64,000 nucleotides of DNA from CAZAMB01 sp964486335 (GTDB taxonomy: Bacteria > Planctomycetota > Phycisphaerae > UBA1845): the NCBI GenBank assembly GCA_964486335.1, contig CAZAMB010000015.1:1-64000 (forward strand). The letters are read 5' to 3'. The notes beneath the pieces were generated by a model that saw only the letters and a program-made list of their open reading frames with translations, was not told the origin of the DNA and did no database searches. Position 1 is the stretch's first letter; each line of letters starts with the position of its first letter. Below, piece after piece: positions 17,185 through 26,616 of the stretch. Made by a program: the position numbers and the translations under genes.

Positions 17185-19638
17185 ATGTGGAACCTACGTC
17201 AATACGACCGCCACGCCCAGCGACTCTCGGACCATTTGCCGTGGGCCGCGCTAATCGCACCCGGCGTCCTGCTCAACAAGGACGGGAGCCTGCAAACCAC
17301 GGTACGCTTTCGAGGGCCCGACGTGGAAAGCGCAACCTCCAGCGAACTCCTATCCTTGCGAGCCCGAACTAACAACGCCCTTCGGCGACTCGGTTCGGGG
17401 TGGTGCCTGCACATGGAGGCTACCCGCCGCACGGCTCATGCCGCCGATGCAGGCTCGTTTCCCAATCGGATCGCCCAACTCGTCGAAGACGAGCGGCGTG
17501 AGGCGCTCAACGCCACGCCGGGCTTCGACTCCCTTCATTACCTTTCCTTCACCTATTTGCCGCCTGAGGATAACGTTCGCCGAATCACGGATTTCCTCGT
17601 GACCAGGCCCATCGCGGAAAAAGAAACTCGCGGCTCCTTCTATCGCGAGCAGTTCGAGATCTTCGACCGCCAAGTCACCCAAGTCCTCAACATCCTAAGC
17701 GCTTTCATGCCCGAAGTTCACCGCCTGAGCGACGACGAAACGCTGAGCTATCTCCATGACTGCGTTTCGCAGCGCCGCGTGTCCGTGCAAGCTCCCGAAA
17801 CACCATGCTACCTCGACGAATTCCTGACCGACACGCCGCTTACCGGCGGCCTGAGCCCCCGTCTTGGCTCACATTTTCTCAAAACCGTTTCCATCCGGGC
17901 CTACATGGACAAGACGATGCCTTGCCTGCTGAACGCATTGAACCAACTGCCCATCGAGTATCGGTGGTGCGGGCGTTATCTGCCAATGGACAAAGATGCC
18001 GCGGAAAAGGTACTCAAACGCCTGCGTCGCCACTGGTACGCACGGCGCAAGGACATCGTCACACTTTTTAAGGAGTATTTGACGAAAACGGACTCCGAGC
18101 TGACCGACGCCGACGCCCTCAACAAAGCCCAAGAGGTCTCCGAGGCGTTGGAATCGCTAGGGGCCGATTGCGCGTCGTTCGGTCACCTCACCCTCACGAT
18201 TACAACCTGGGACGACGATGAGCGCACCGCTGAAAAGAATGCACAGTCCATCCAACGCGTTTGCGACTCGACCGGATTGGTATCGCGCATTGAAGACTTC
18301 AATGCTGTGCAGGCCTGGTTTGGCAGCCTACCCGGACACGCCTACGCCGACGTTCGCCGACCAATTCTTTCGTCCCTGAGTCTTTGCGACTTACTCCCAC
18401 TGTCCAGCGTGTGGTCGGGGGCGTCGCGCAACGTTCATCTTGACGGGCCCCCGCTTGCGGTCGTCAATACCACGGGTTCCACGCCCTTCCGCCTCAATCT
18501 CCACCAGGGCGACGTGGGCCACACGCTGATCCTTGGACCCACCGGCAGCGGCAAGTCCACGCTCCTATGCTTCCTCGCCAGTCAGTTTCTACGTTTTCCC
18601 GGTGCGCAGGTCTTCTACTTTGACAAAGGCAAGAGCTGTCTGCCCATGACGCTGGCAATGGGCGGGCAGTTTTATGATCTCTGCGCCGAATCTCCCACGA
18701 TCAGCTTTCAGCCTTTGCGCTCGCTTGACGCCGAAGGCGAACTCCCCTGGGCCCACGCGTGGCTTTCAGACCTGCTGGTTGGCGAGGGCGTTGACCTGAC
18801 CCCAGTGCTCAAACAGGAGCTATGGTCAGCGCTCGCCAATCTCGCCACCATGACCGCGCCGCATCGCACGTTCACGACACTACTGGAGGTGATTCAAAAT
18901 GAGCCACTCCGTCAGGGCTTGCGAAGCTACGCACTCGTCGGCCCCTACGGCAATCTGCTCGACGCGGACCGCGACTCGCTGGGCGACGCATCGTGGCAAG
19001 CTTTTGAGATGGAGGGGCTTATGCGAAGCCCGGCCCTCGGGCCCGTGCTCACCAACGTCTTCCACCGGATCGAGCAACGCTTTGGCACCACCTTTCGCGA
19101 CGGCGTGACCGGTAAGGAACAACCCCGTCCGACCCTGCTCATTCTCGACGAGGCCTGGCTTTTTCTCGGCAATTCCACGTTCGCAGCCAAAATCCGCGAA
19201 TGGCTCAAGACTCTGCGAAAGAAGAATGTTGCCGTCGTGTTTGCCACGCAGAGTCTTTCCGATGTCGCCTCATCGACCATTTCTGAATCCGTCATGGAAA
19301 GTTGCCCGACCAGAGTTTTTCTTCCCAATCCACAAGCCGACAGGCCAAACTTCAGCCAACTCTATCGCCTGTTCGGACTCAACCAGCAACAGATCACCAT
19401 TCTCCAACGGGCGATTGGCAAGCGAGACTACTACTACCAAAGTCCGGCCGGCAATCGGCTCTTCCAGCTCGGCCTCGGCAACGTCGCCCTGGCATTCTGT
19501 GGCGGCGGTGCGCCCGCAGTGCTGGCTGCAGTACCCCGAATCCTGCACGAGCACGGGATCGACGGCTTCGCTGATGCCTATCTCCGCGAGTTTTCCAGCG
19601 ACGCCCTATCCGCGATCGGAGAAATCAACCATGCATGA
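17185..19638 (+). CDS. trbE: TrbE/VirB4 ATPase
   Basis: 817 residues from ATG 17185; an in-frame TTG at 17170 overlaps trbD. The ATG matches the usual family start (MWNLRQYDRHAQRLSDHLPW). Walker A is GPTGSGKSTLLCFL, and Walker B is LLILDEAWLFLG. The family N-terminal domain is intact. VirB4 proteins energise pilin extraction and channel assembly. The 3' end overlaps the next gene by 8 nt. Confidence 0.92.
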   Translation: MWNLRQYDRHAQRLSDHLPWAALIAPGVLLNKDGSLQTTVRFRGPDVESATSSELLSLRARTNNALRRLGSGWCLHMEATRRTAHAADAGSFPNRIAQLVEDERREALNATPGFDSLHYLSFTYLPPEDNVRRITDFLVTRPIAEKETRGSFYREQFEIFDRQVTQVLNILSAFMPEVHRLSDDETLSYLHDCVSQRRVSVQAPETPCYLDEFLTDTPLTGGLSPRLGSHFLKTVSIRAYMDKTMPCLLNALNQLPIEYRWCGRYLPMDKDAAEKVLKRLRRHWYARRKDIVTLFKEYLTKTDSELTDADALNKAQEVSEALESLGADCASFGHLTLTITTWDDDERTAEKNAQSIQRVCDSTGLVSRIEDFNAVQAWFGSLPGHAYADVRRPILSSLSLCDLLPLSSVWSGASRNVHLDGPPLAVVNTTGSTPFRLNLHQGDVGHTLILGPTGSGKSTLLCFLASQFLRFPGAQVFYFDKGKSCLPMTLAMGGQFYDLCAESPTISFQPLRSLDAEGELPWAHAWLSDLLVGEGVDLTPVLKQELWSALANLATMTAPHRTFTTLLEVIQNEPLRQGLRSYALVGPYGNLLDADRDSLGDASWQAFEMEGLMRSPALGPVLTNVFHRIEQRFGTTFRDGVTGKEQPRPTLLILDEAWLFLGNSTFAAKIREWLKTLRKKNVAVVFATQSLSDVASSTISESVMESCPTRVFLPNPQADRPNFSQLYRLFGLNQQQITILQRAIGKRDYYYQSPAGNRLFQLGLGNVALAFCGGGAPAVLAAVPRILHEHGIDGFADAYLREFSSDALSAIGEINHA

Positions 19639-20413
19639 GCCAGTGTCTACCAACAAACCTCTTCGGCGTTCGAGGCCAAAGCATACTCTGCTTGCAGCTT
19701 TCGTGATTTGCGCAGTCTTTGCGAGTACGCTCCAGGCGGGACTTGACTACATCATTTTCGATCCCAGCAACTTCACCAAGAACCTGCAGCAGGTCATTGC
19801 CCTCATTCAACAAGTTGCGCGAGCCTCTGAACAGATCCGACAACAAGAGCAGATGCTGTCGCACCTTCCGGCCAGCGTCGCTGACGCACTGGCCATCGCT
19901 GGGCAATCGCTCCATGCACAGGTCGCTACGACCATTCCACCTTCGACCGACGGCGTCGCTTCGCACCTTGAATCCCGGTATCCGTTGGTTTTCCCTGAAC
20001 CCGAGCCGGCCTGGCTCGACATCGCCCGAATCGCGTGGATGCAAGAGGAACGCACGCGATTCGTACACGAGCGCAATCTCGCCCAACAAGTTCAGGACCA
20101 GATGGGGCCGACCAGCCAACGACTTCGGACCATTGTCGAGGCCTCGAACGGAGTCGGCGCCAAACACTGGGAGTTGCCGGGGCAGCTCGCCACGGCGCAG
20201 GCTCACGTGGAACTCTTGGCTATTTGCTCCGTCGAAGCGGACAAGCTGCTTGCCATTCGCACCGCTCGCGCCAGGCGAAACTCCGAGTCGCATGCACAAT
20301 CTCAATCTGAATCAGCCTACCAGACGGCTCGGCGCGAGCGTCTCATGGCAGATTGGAACTCTACAAGCAAGACCAAAGCCGTTCCTAATCCGTTCAAGGT
20401 TTACCACGACTAG
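19631..20413 (+). CDS. trbJ: TrbJ/VirB5-like protein, copy 1
   Basis: 260 residues from the ATG overlapping the trbE stop. A signal peptide (LLAAFVICAVFASTLQAG) is followed by the TrbJ signature IIFDPSNFTKNLQQVI and a long coiled-coil-prone helix rich in Gln and Glu. TrbJ/VirB5 proteins are periplasmic or pilus-tip components. A second, related gene follows 18 nt downstream, so the element carries a tandem pair. Confidence 0.82.
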   Translation: MHEPVSTNKPLRRSRPKHTLLAAFVICAVFASTLQAGLDYIIFDPSNFTKNLQQVIALIQQVARASEQIRQQEQMLSHLPASVADALAIAGQSLHAQVATTIPPSTDGVASHLESRYPLVFPEPEPAWLDIARIAWMQEERTRFVHERNLAQQVQDQMGPTSQRLRTIVEASNGVGAKHWELPGQLATAQAHVELLAICSVEADKLLAIRTARARRNSESHAQSQSESAYQTARRERLMADWNSTSKTKAVPNPFKVYHD

Positions 20414-20431
20414 CTGCAAAGGAGTTCAAAC

Positions 20432-21151
20432 GTGAAACGCCACTTCGTAGTGATACTGCTGGTTCTCGGCTTGCTTTCTCGCCCCCGGCATGCCCGGGCA
20501 GCCGAAATCGTCTTTGACCCCACCAACTTCGGGGCGAACGTCGAACAGGTCCTGCACCATCTTGAGGTCATCGCCCGGCTGGACGAACAGATCCGCAACC
20601 AGTTCCGCATGTTGGAGAACTGGCGCTTCAGCCTTCTCGATGAGTTACTCGGCTCCATGCTCGCGATCCGAGGACCACTTGATTCCGCGGGATCGCTCGA
20701 CCTTGCCCGGCGCTACCCCATTGTACCTCGCGTGTACGCGCAACGCGATACGGAAGCGATGCGCCAGCTGAAACGACAATGGCTGGAAGCACAACGGCGC
20801 GAGCTTGCTCACGCGCAGGCACTGCAAAACCAAGTTGTCGCCGAAATGCCCCGCACGCAAAGTCGGGTGGCGCAATACGTTGAACGATCCAATTCGGCCC
20901 CGGGCCAGACTGCGGTGCTCCAGGCAAGCAATGAGACGCTCGCCACTATGGCCGGCCAGCTGCAGTCCCTTCAAACGCTCGAAATCAGTCAGACCCGCAT
21001 CGAGCTTGAAGACGATGCTCATCGACAAGCCGAGGCTGCGTTCCACCGCCAACGCCGCGCCGCGATGATGAAGGACTGGCCAACCGCAACGAGTGTCAAC
21101 CGGCCCGCTGTATCGGTTTCGTCGTTGTTCGGCAGAAACGAGTCCAAGTAG
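20432..21151 (+). CDS. TrbJ/VirB5-like protein, copy 2
   Basis: 239 residues. Signal peptide (FVVILLVLGLLSRPRHARA), then EIVFDPTNFGANVEQVLHHL, the same signature as copy 1, followed by a helical coiled-coil region. Overall identity to copy 1 looks low beyond the signature. It occupies the position that trbK holds in Ti-type trb operons (J-K-L), but it is not a small lipoprotein. It may be a diverged second pilus-tip protein. Confidence 0.75.
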   Translation: MKRHFVVILLVLGLLSRPRHARAAEIVFDPTNFGANVEQVLHHLEVIARLDEQIRNQFRMLENWRFSLLDELLGSMLAIRGPLDSAGSLDLARRYPIVPRVYAQRDTEAMRQLKRQWLEAQRRELAHAQALQNQVVAEMPRTQSRVAQYVERSNSAPGQTAVLQASNETLATMAGQLQSLQTLEISQTRIELEDDAHRQAEAAFHRQRRAAMMKDWPTATSVNRPAVSVSSLFGRNESK

Positions 21152-21168
21152 CCGACTGAGACATTCCC

Positions 21169-22194
21169 ATGAACATCATCAACGAAACTCTACGTCAGTA
21201 CCTCAACGCGATCGATTCGGGCTTCGGCTTGATCGGCGACGACGTTCGCTGGCTGTTCAACTCGCTCCTGGTTCTCAACGTCGTCGTCGCGGCCCTGTTT
21301 TGGGCCTTCAGCGACGATCAGGTCATCGTACCGTTGATTCGCAAAGTCCTATACATCGGCATCTTCGCCTGGATCATCCAGAACTGGCCGTCGCTGACCG
21401 ATGCCGTGGCACACACCTTCATGCTCCTCGGGCTGAAGGCTGGCGGCGGGCGCGTGGCGTCGGATATCCTGCTCAATCCTGGCGCAATTGCGGACCGCGG
21501 GCTTACGACCGCTCAACCGATTCTGCAGGCGGCGCGCGACCTCTCTGGACCCGTTGCGACCTTCGAAAACCTACCCGAAATTCTGCTACTGCTCCTTGCC
21601 ATGCTGGTGGTCATCGCAGCCTTTTTCTTAATTGCGATTCAGATGGTCATGGCCATCCTGACCTTCAAGTTGGGTTCCTTGGTCGCATTCGTGCTCATCC
21701 CGTTCAGCCTGTTCACGCACACGACGTTTATCGCGGAGCGCCCTCTCGGATGGGTCGTCACCGCCGGTGTTCGCTTCATGCTCTTGACGCTCGTCATCGG
21801 TCTTGGCGAGGCTATGTTCGCACAGCTCAAGATCGATCCACAACAGTTCACGGTGCGCGCCGCGCTTGACGTGGCGCTGGGCGCGCTTGTCCTGATGGTG
21901 CTCGCCCTCACCGCGTCGAGGCTAGCGACCGACCTGGCCACAGGCACGCCTAGGCTTGGTGCACTCGACGCCGCCGTCGCACTCAGCGGAACGGCCTTCG
22001 CGGGCGCGTACGCCGTACGGCGAACGGCCACAGCCATCAATCAAACTGCAGCCGGTCTTCGCGGGGCAGCAAGCTACGCGAAACTGGCTGCGGTCAAGGC
22101 CGCGGCCGCATTGAAATCCAGCAAGGCCGCTCCCGAGGCCGACGCCTCGAAAGTTACCCCTGAGGGCGACACGGCGAAGCAGGAATCGAAATGA
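21169..22194 (+). CDS. trbL: TrbL/VirB6 polytopic membrane protein
   Basis: 341 residues with at least six hydrophobic segments (for example NSLLVLNVVVAALFWAF, ILLLLLAMLVVIAAFFLIAI, LDVALGALVLMVLAL). The C-terminal tail is rich in Ala, Lys and Glu. This matches TrbL/VirB6, the inner-membrane channel component. It overlaps trbF by 4 nt. Confidence 0.87.
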   Translation: MNIINETLRQYLNAIDSGFGLIGDDVRWLFNSLLVLNVVVAALFWAFSDDQVIVPLIRKVLYIGIFAWIIQNWPSLTDAVAHTFMLLGLKAGGGRVASDILLNPGAIADRGLTTAQPILQAARDLSGPVATFENLPEILLLLLAMLVVIAAFFLIAIQMVMAILTFKLGSLVAFVLIPFSLFTHTTFIAERPLGWVVTAGVRFMLLTLVIGLGEAMFAQLKIDPQQFTVRAALDVALGALVLMVLALTASRLATDLATGTPRLGALDAAVALSGTAFAGAYAVRRTATAINQTAAGLRGAASYAKLAAVKAAAALKSSKAAPEADASKVTPEGDTAKQESK

Positions 22195-22970
22195 GCATCT
22201 TCAAACGCAACACCGCCTACGGAACGGTCCAACGCGAGTCCTCTCCACTGTCGCCTTACGAGCGGGCGAAGCGCGAATGGGACAACCGCATCGGAACGGC
22301 GCGCGTCCAAGCCTTCCATTGGCGCATCGTTGCCCTTACTTCGTTGTTGACGACGATTGGCCTCGCCGCCAGCCTTGTTCACATCAGCGCCAACAAGGAA
22401 GTCAAGACCTTCATTGTCGAACTGGAAAAGACCGGCCAGCCCCCTCGCGTCACACTGGCCGACGGCGTTTACAGTCCCACGGCCGCAGAAACGGGCTACA
22501 TCGTCCGACAAGTCGTCACGCTTGTTCGGGAACGCTCCCTCGATCCAGTCGTCGTCCGCAACAACTGGAAAGCCGCCTACGCTTTCCTGGCCGGCGAGGC
22601 CATCCACGCCATGAATGCCTACGCGGCTGCCGATCCGCCAATCCGCGCCATCGACGGACACCTGTTGACCCGAACGGTCGCCATCACCAACGTCCTACAG
22701 AAGAGCAAACGCACGTTTCAGATCCGCTGGGTCGAAACGGATTATGTTGGCGGAGTAAAACAACGCCCGGCAACCTTCACCGGTCTGTTCGAGACCGACG
22801 TCATTCCGCCACGCGACGAAGCCCAAGTCTTCCGCAACCCACTTGGGATCTATGTTGTGTCCTTCAATTGGAGCAAGGAGTTCACCGAGTCGATTGTCAC
22901 CGATCCCGCAACCGTCGACCCGACAAACAATCCAGCACGTGAGGAGACTACGAATGAATCGAGCGAGTAA
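22191..22970 (+). CDS. trbF: TrbF/VirB8 inner-membrane assembly factor
   Basis: 259 residues. The cytoplasmic N-terminal part contains NPAY-like features (NTAYGTVQRESSPLSPYERA, KREWDNRIG). It is followed by a single membrane helix (IVALTSLLTTIGLAASLVHI) and a periplasmic VirB8 domain. It overlaps the next gene by 17 nt. VirB8 proteins nucleate the periplasmic part of the channel. Confidence 0.9.
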   Translation: MSIFKRNTAYGTVQRESSPLSPYERAKREWDNRIGTARVQAFHWRIVALTSLLTTIGLAASLVHISANKEVKTFIVELEKTGQPPRVTLADGVYSPTAAETGYIVRQVVTLVRERSLDPVVVRNNWKAAYAFLAGEAIHAMNAYAAADPPIRAIDGHLLTRTVAITNVLQKSKRTFQIRWVETDYVGGVKQRPATFTGLFETDVIPPRDEAQVFRNPLGIYVVSFNWSKEFTESIVTDPATVDPTNNPAREETTNESSE

Positions 22971-24045
22971 GGCGTCCCTGTCCTTGGCGGCCACATGCAT
23001 CCTCTGCGGTTGCGAGTCTCCCGCGCCATCCACTTCCCATGCCTATGAATATCTTCCGGCCTACCGCAGCCCGTCACAGATGAGAAACTCGTATGGGCTC
23101 GCCCAGGCACCGGCAGGACCGTCGCCGCATCGGCAAATGGCAGACGACCAGACGACGGGCGAAATCCCGCAAGTCCCGCTCCACCGTCCGTTGCCGAAGC
23201 AGGAACCAACGCCGTCCGCGAGCGAAGTTCCGACGCCCGCGCCATCAGATGTCATTGAAACCGCCAGGGACAAGGCAACGCAGCACCCGACGCCGCATGG
23301 ATTCATCAACGCGGTTCAGGTGTATCAATACGTCCCTGGAGCTGTGTACGAGGTCGTCACTGCGCCGCTGTTTGCAACCATGCTGCGGCTTCGGCCCGGC
23401 GAGGAACTCAAGAACCTCGCCGCCGGTGACACCAGTCGATGGATCATAGACATCGTCGGTGCCGGCAACGCCGACTCCGACGAACACCAACTTTGGCCTC
23501 AGGAAAGGCAACCAGAGCCGGGGATCGTCCACGTTCTCATCAAGCCGCGCTTTCCCATGATCAAGACGAACCTTTTTATCACGACCAACGAGCGCGTGTA
23601 CATCATTGACTTGCAAAGCACCGAAGAGACCTATCACTCGGTCATCGAATGGACGTACCCGCGGCGAATGGCCATCCCGTTGCCCGCGTCCAGCGCGCCT
23701 CCTGCCCCCGTAACCGCCCCCCAGAGCCTGGTGCGCAACTACGTCTATTCGTTGAAGGCGCCCGTCGGTGGACCGCCGCCGTGGGCCCCGAAAGCCGTCT
23801 ACGACGATGGACACCGCGTCTACATCGATTTCGATCCCTCGATCAACGACCTTCGCAGGCCACCCCTGTATTTGCTCGACAGCAGCGGAATGGCCCGGAT
23901 GGTCAACTATCGAACCGAAGCCAATCGATACGTGGTTGATGAACTCTTTGACCGCGCCGCGCTTCGAATCGGCGAAGAGCGCGTTGTGATTCAGCGAACT
24001 CTGCCCCGACCGGCCACCGCCGAAACTCGCCCAGGCACCCAGTGA
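22954..24045 (+). CDS. trbG: TrbG/VirB9 core-complex protein with a lipobox
   Basis: 363 residues from the ATG at 22954, preceded by GAGGAG. The start gives a lipoprotein signal (SLSLAATCILCGC, lipid-modified Cys about residue 20). The C-terminal half carries VirB9 features (PRFPMIKTNLFITTNERVY, VYDDGHRVYIDFDPS, EERVVIQRT). TrbG/VirB9 forms the outer-membrane core complex with VirB10. No separate TrbH/VirB7 lipoprotein gene is seen between trbG and trbI, so the lipid anchor may be built into this protein. Confidence 0.85.
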   Translation: MNRASKASLSLAATCILCGCESPAPSTSHAYEYLPAYRSPSQMRNSYGLAQAPAGPSPHRQMADDQTTGEIPQVPLHRPLPKQEPTPSASEVPTPAPSDVIETARDKATQHPTPHGFINAVQVYQYVPGAVYEVVTAPLFATMLRLRPGEELKNLAAGDTSRWIIDIVGAGNADSDEHQLWPQERQPEPGIVHVLIKPRFPMIKTNLFITTNERVYIIDLQSTEETYHSVIEWTYPRRMAIPLPASSAPPAPVTAPQSLVRNYVYSLKAPVGGPPPWAPKAVYDDGHRVYIDFDPSINDLRRPPLYLLDSSGMARMVNYRTEANRYVVDELFDRAALRIGEERVVIQRTLPRPATAETRPGTQ

Positions 24046-24058
24046 CAAGGAGTAACGC

Positions 24059-25255
24059 ATGGAGTCAACGACAGAACCAACGCCCAAGCGCCCCGCGGAT
24101 GAAGTCCTGCGCGCGTATTCCCCAAGACCCGCCGTCCGCCGACTCAACCGCGCCGCGCTGGCCATCGTGTTCCTGGCCGTCGCGCTCCTGTTTGCGGGAC
24201 GGACGATCGTGGGACTCTTCCACCGCTACGCCGCCCAGATCGCCGAGGACGAACGCAGGCGCCAGGGTGTTCGCGCCCCCGATGAAACGGCGGGCCCCTT
24301 CGTCAACCTCCCGGACGGCTACGACTCAATCGGACGCGAAACCCCGCCGCCCACGCCCGTGACTGCGCCGCAGGTCGAGCCACCGGAGCCGCCACCGATT
24401 GACCCGAACATCCTCAAACAGCTGGAAGCGCTGCGCCGCGAGCAGGAAAATGCCGTCAACTCCACCATCCAGTTTCCCAACGCGCACCCGTCCTCACCGG
24501 ACTCGGCGCCCGGCGACATTGCCGCTGACATTCATCAATTCGCGGCCGTGGATTCCTTTGCGCCATCGACTCTCGATCGGCGTAATCCTTCATACGACGA
24601 ACGCGAGCGGGACTTTTTCCGCAACGCTTCCGGATTTCAGCCCTATGTACGATCACCATTCCTGCCACCGCGTTCTCCCTACGAAATCAAGGCCGGCACG
24701 ATTATTCCGGCCGCACTCATCACACCAATCAACACGGACTTACCGGGCGACGTGGTCGGAGCCGTGACCGCCAACCTCTACGACACCGTTTCCGGCCGCT
24801 ACTTGCTGATTCCGCAGGGGGCACGTCTGGTCGGACGCTACAACAGCGAGGTACACAAGGGCCAAAATCGCGCCCTCATTGCCTGGCAACGGCTGATTCT
24901 GCCCAATGGCTACTCCATCGTTCTCGAAGCCATGCCCGGAACCGACGCCCAAGGTCTCGCGGGAATGGCGGATCAAGTCGATTGGCACGCCAAGCGACTG
25001 GCAGGCGCAACGGTCCTTTCCACGCTCATCGCCCTCGGCGGAAACTACGCCGCCAACATCAATCCTGACCAACAAGCGTTCTCAGTGGTTGGAGAAACCG
25101 TTGCTCAGGATGCCGCCCGCATCGGCCAGCGCGTGATCGACCGCGAGTTGGACCTCAGACCCACCATCTTCGTGCGTCAGGGGATGCTCTTCAATGTTCT
25201 GGTCACCAAGGATCTCGAACTTGCGCCGTATCGACCGGTAATCGCGCGCCGTTGA
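24059..25255 (+). CDS. trbI: TrbI/VirB10 core-complex protein
   Basis: 398 residues. One N-terminal membrane helix (ALAIVFLAVALLFAGRTIVG), a proline-rich periplasmic stretch at about residues 95-120, and the VirB10 beta-barrel domain with YEIKAGTIIPAALITPINTD, GRYLLIPQGARLVGRYNS and IFVRQGMLFNVLVTKDL. It spans the periplasm and senses ATPase activity. AAGGAG lies just before the ATG. Confidence 0.92.
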   Translation: MESTTEPTPKRPADEVLRAYSPRPAVRRLNRAALAIVFLAVALLFAGRTIVGLFHRYAAQIAEDERRRQGVRAPDETAGPFVNLPDGYDSIGRETPPPTPVTAPQVEPPEPPPIDPNILKQLEALRREQENAVNSTIQFPNAHPSSPDSAPGDIAADIHQFAAVDSFAPSTLDRRNPSYDERERDFFRNASGFQPYVRSPFLPPRSPYEIKAGTIIPAALITPINTDLPGDVVGAVTANLYDTVSGRYLLIPQGARLVGRYNSEVHKGQNRALIAWQRLILPNGYSIVLEAMPGTDAQGLAGMADQVDWHAKRLAGATVLSTLIALGGNYAANINPDQQAFSVVGETVAQDAARIGQRVIDRELDLRPTIFVRQGMLFNVLVTKDLELAPYRPVIARR

Positions 25256-25283
25256 GGCGTGTTAATAGAAATGGGAGAATATC

Positions 25284-25586
25284 ATGAAAACAACCATCGC
25301 GTTGCCGCCGTTTCACATCGCCGAGACCACGCGTTTCACCGTCGAGGCCGACCATCAGCTGACAACAACTCTCCGCAGATATCAATCGTTTTATAAGGAA
25401 GCCTACGGTGCCACCGTCACCGAAGCGGAATTGCTTCGCGAGATGGCCCGCTGCTTCATGGCCAACGATTCAGATTTTCAGGGCGTGGGGCAGAAACGAC
25501 GTCGGACACGGCGGACACACGCCGCCGGCACCGCCGCCGAAGCCAACAACAATGGGAAACTCGACTTCGGCACGGCGAGTTCGTGA
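25284..25586 (+). CDS. DUF2274 family protein
   Basis: 100 residues. The core (TTRFTVEADHQLTTTLRRYQ, EAELLREMARCFMANDSDFQ) resembles DUF2274, a small protein routinely encoded directly downstream of trbI in Trb-type conjugative elements. Its function is unknown; the fold may be ribbon-helix-helix-like. The basic C-terminal tail (QKRRRTRRTH) could bind nucleic acid. Confidence 0.72.
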   Translation: MKTTIALPPFHIAETTRFTVEADHQLTTTLRRYQSFYKEAYGATVTEAELLREMARCFMANDSDFQGVGQKRRRTRRTHAAGTAAEANNNGKLDFGTASS

Positions 25587-25589
25587 AGC

Positions 25590-25877
25590 ATGCTTCAATA
25601 CGACCTTACGCACACACGACTCTTCGAATCACCAACCCGCACGAACCTGCCCAGCGATGCGGAGTTGTTCGTCGTCACCGCAGCGTTACTCCTCATAAAC
25701 GAAGCCTCCTATTCGCGGTTCGAGCAAGAAGTCCTCGCCCTCACCGCGGCGAACGTTGATGCCGTTGCTGCCTGCATCGAACAGAGGCTTCCCGAGTTTG
25801 CCCGCGATCTCGAAATCCGGGCAACGCTTCGCCGGAGACTTGCCGACCTGGTCGGCATCCGCATCAGCGGCGTCTGA
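25590..25877 (+). CDS. Hypothetical protein downstream of the trb operon
   Basis: 95 residues, not recognised. It starts 3 nt after the DUF2274 stop and is mostly predicted alpha-helical (ELFVVTAALLLINEASYSRF, VDAVAACIEQRLPEFARDLE), with no signal peptide or motif. Its position and tight spacing suggest cotranscription with the transfer genes. Confidence 0.6.
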   Translation: MLQYDLTHTRLFESPTRTNLPSDAELFVVTAALLLINEASYSRFEQEVLALTAANVDAVAACIEQRLPEFARDLEIRATLRRRLADLVGIRISGV

Positions 25878-25910
25878 TCCCCGAAATCGTTTGACTCCTA
25901 CGGAGAATGT

Positions 25911-26171
25911 ATGCGCCCGCGCAAAGGAATCATGAAGAGCATCTACTGCCTCTGCGAACAATGCACCGCCAAGTGGTTCTGTGGACGGCTTCCGCAAGGA
26001 TGCCCGCGGTGTGGAAGCCACGACTTCCTAACCACGCTGGCAAGGAGACCGTGGACTCGCGCCCTCGACCCTTCCGAGAATGCGACCCGCGAGTTTCAGA
26101 ATCCCACGGAGCCTCAGGTCGAGCAGAACATGAGTCCACCCCTCGAAGGAGTCTCGCTTGCCTCAGCTTGA
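25911..26171 (+). CDS. Small zinc-ribbon-like protein
   Basis: 86 residues from ATG 25911 (CGGAGA upstream); an internal ATG at 25932 is an alternative. It contains CLCEQCTAKWFC and CPRCGSHDF, a CxxC...CxxC pair typical of a zinc ribbon. Family unknown. Its 3' end overlaps the methylase gene start by 14 nt. Confidence 0.6.
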   Translation: MRPRKGIMKSIYCLCEQCTAKWFCGRLPQGCPRCGSHDFLTTLARRPWTRALDPSENATREFQNPTEPQVEQNMSPPLEGVSLASA

Positions 26172-26616
26172 CGTCCATTTCTCAAGCCGCACCAACGATT
26201 GGTCGACGCCCGCCGATCTGTTCAAGGAACTCAACGACATCTTTCATTTCGACCTCGACGCCTGCGCGGATGCTTTCAACGCCAAGTGCTCCCGGTATTT
26301 CACGAAGGAGCAGAACGCGTTGAACCAACGATGGGAGGGCACCGTGTTCATGAATCCGCCCTACGGCCGCGAGATCGCCGCCTTCATGCGCAAGGCTTAC
26401 GAGGAGTCCTTGCTCGGCGCGACGGTCGTTTGTCTCGTGCCCAGCCGCACGGATACGGATTGGTGGCATCGCTACGCGAAACGCGGGCAAGTCATCTACC
26501 TTCGGGGCCGCCTGAGATTCGGAAACGCTCATGCATCGGCGCCCTTCCCTTCGGCCATCGTCATTTTCTGGAGCGGACGTCTCGGCCAGGCCATTCGGCC
26601 GGAGTTGCAGGCATGA
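26158..26616 (+). CDS. Phage-type DNA N6-adenine methyltransferase (Dam)
   Basis: 152 residues from a TTG with AAGGAG at about 7 nt. The N-terminal SSRTNDWSTPADLFKEL, FDLDACAD and the catalytic motif FMNPPYGREI identify the small Dam-type adenine methyltransferases of phages and mobile elements. It could protect the incoming element from restriction or modulate the excision genes that follow. It overlaps the excisionase gene by 4 nt (ATGA). Confidence 0.85.
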   Translation: MPQLDVHFSSRTNDWSTPADLFKELNDIFHFDLDACADAFNAKCSRYFTKEQNALNQRWEGTVFMNPPYGREIAAFMRKAYEESLLGATVVCLVPSRTDTDWWHRYAKRGQVIYLRGRLRFGNAHASAPFPSAIVIFWSGRLGQAIRPELQA

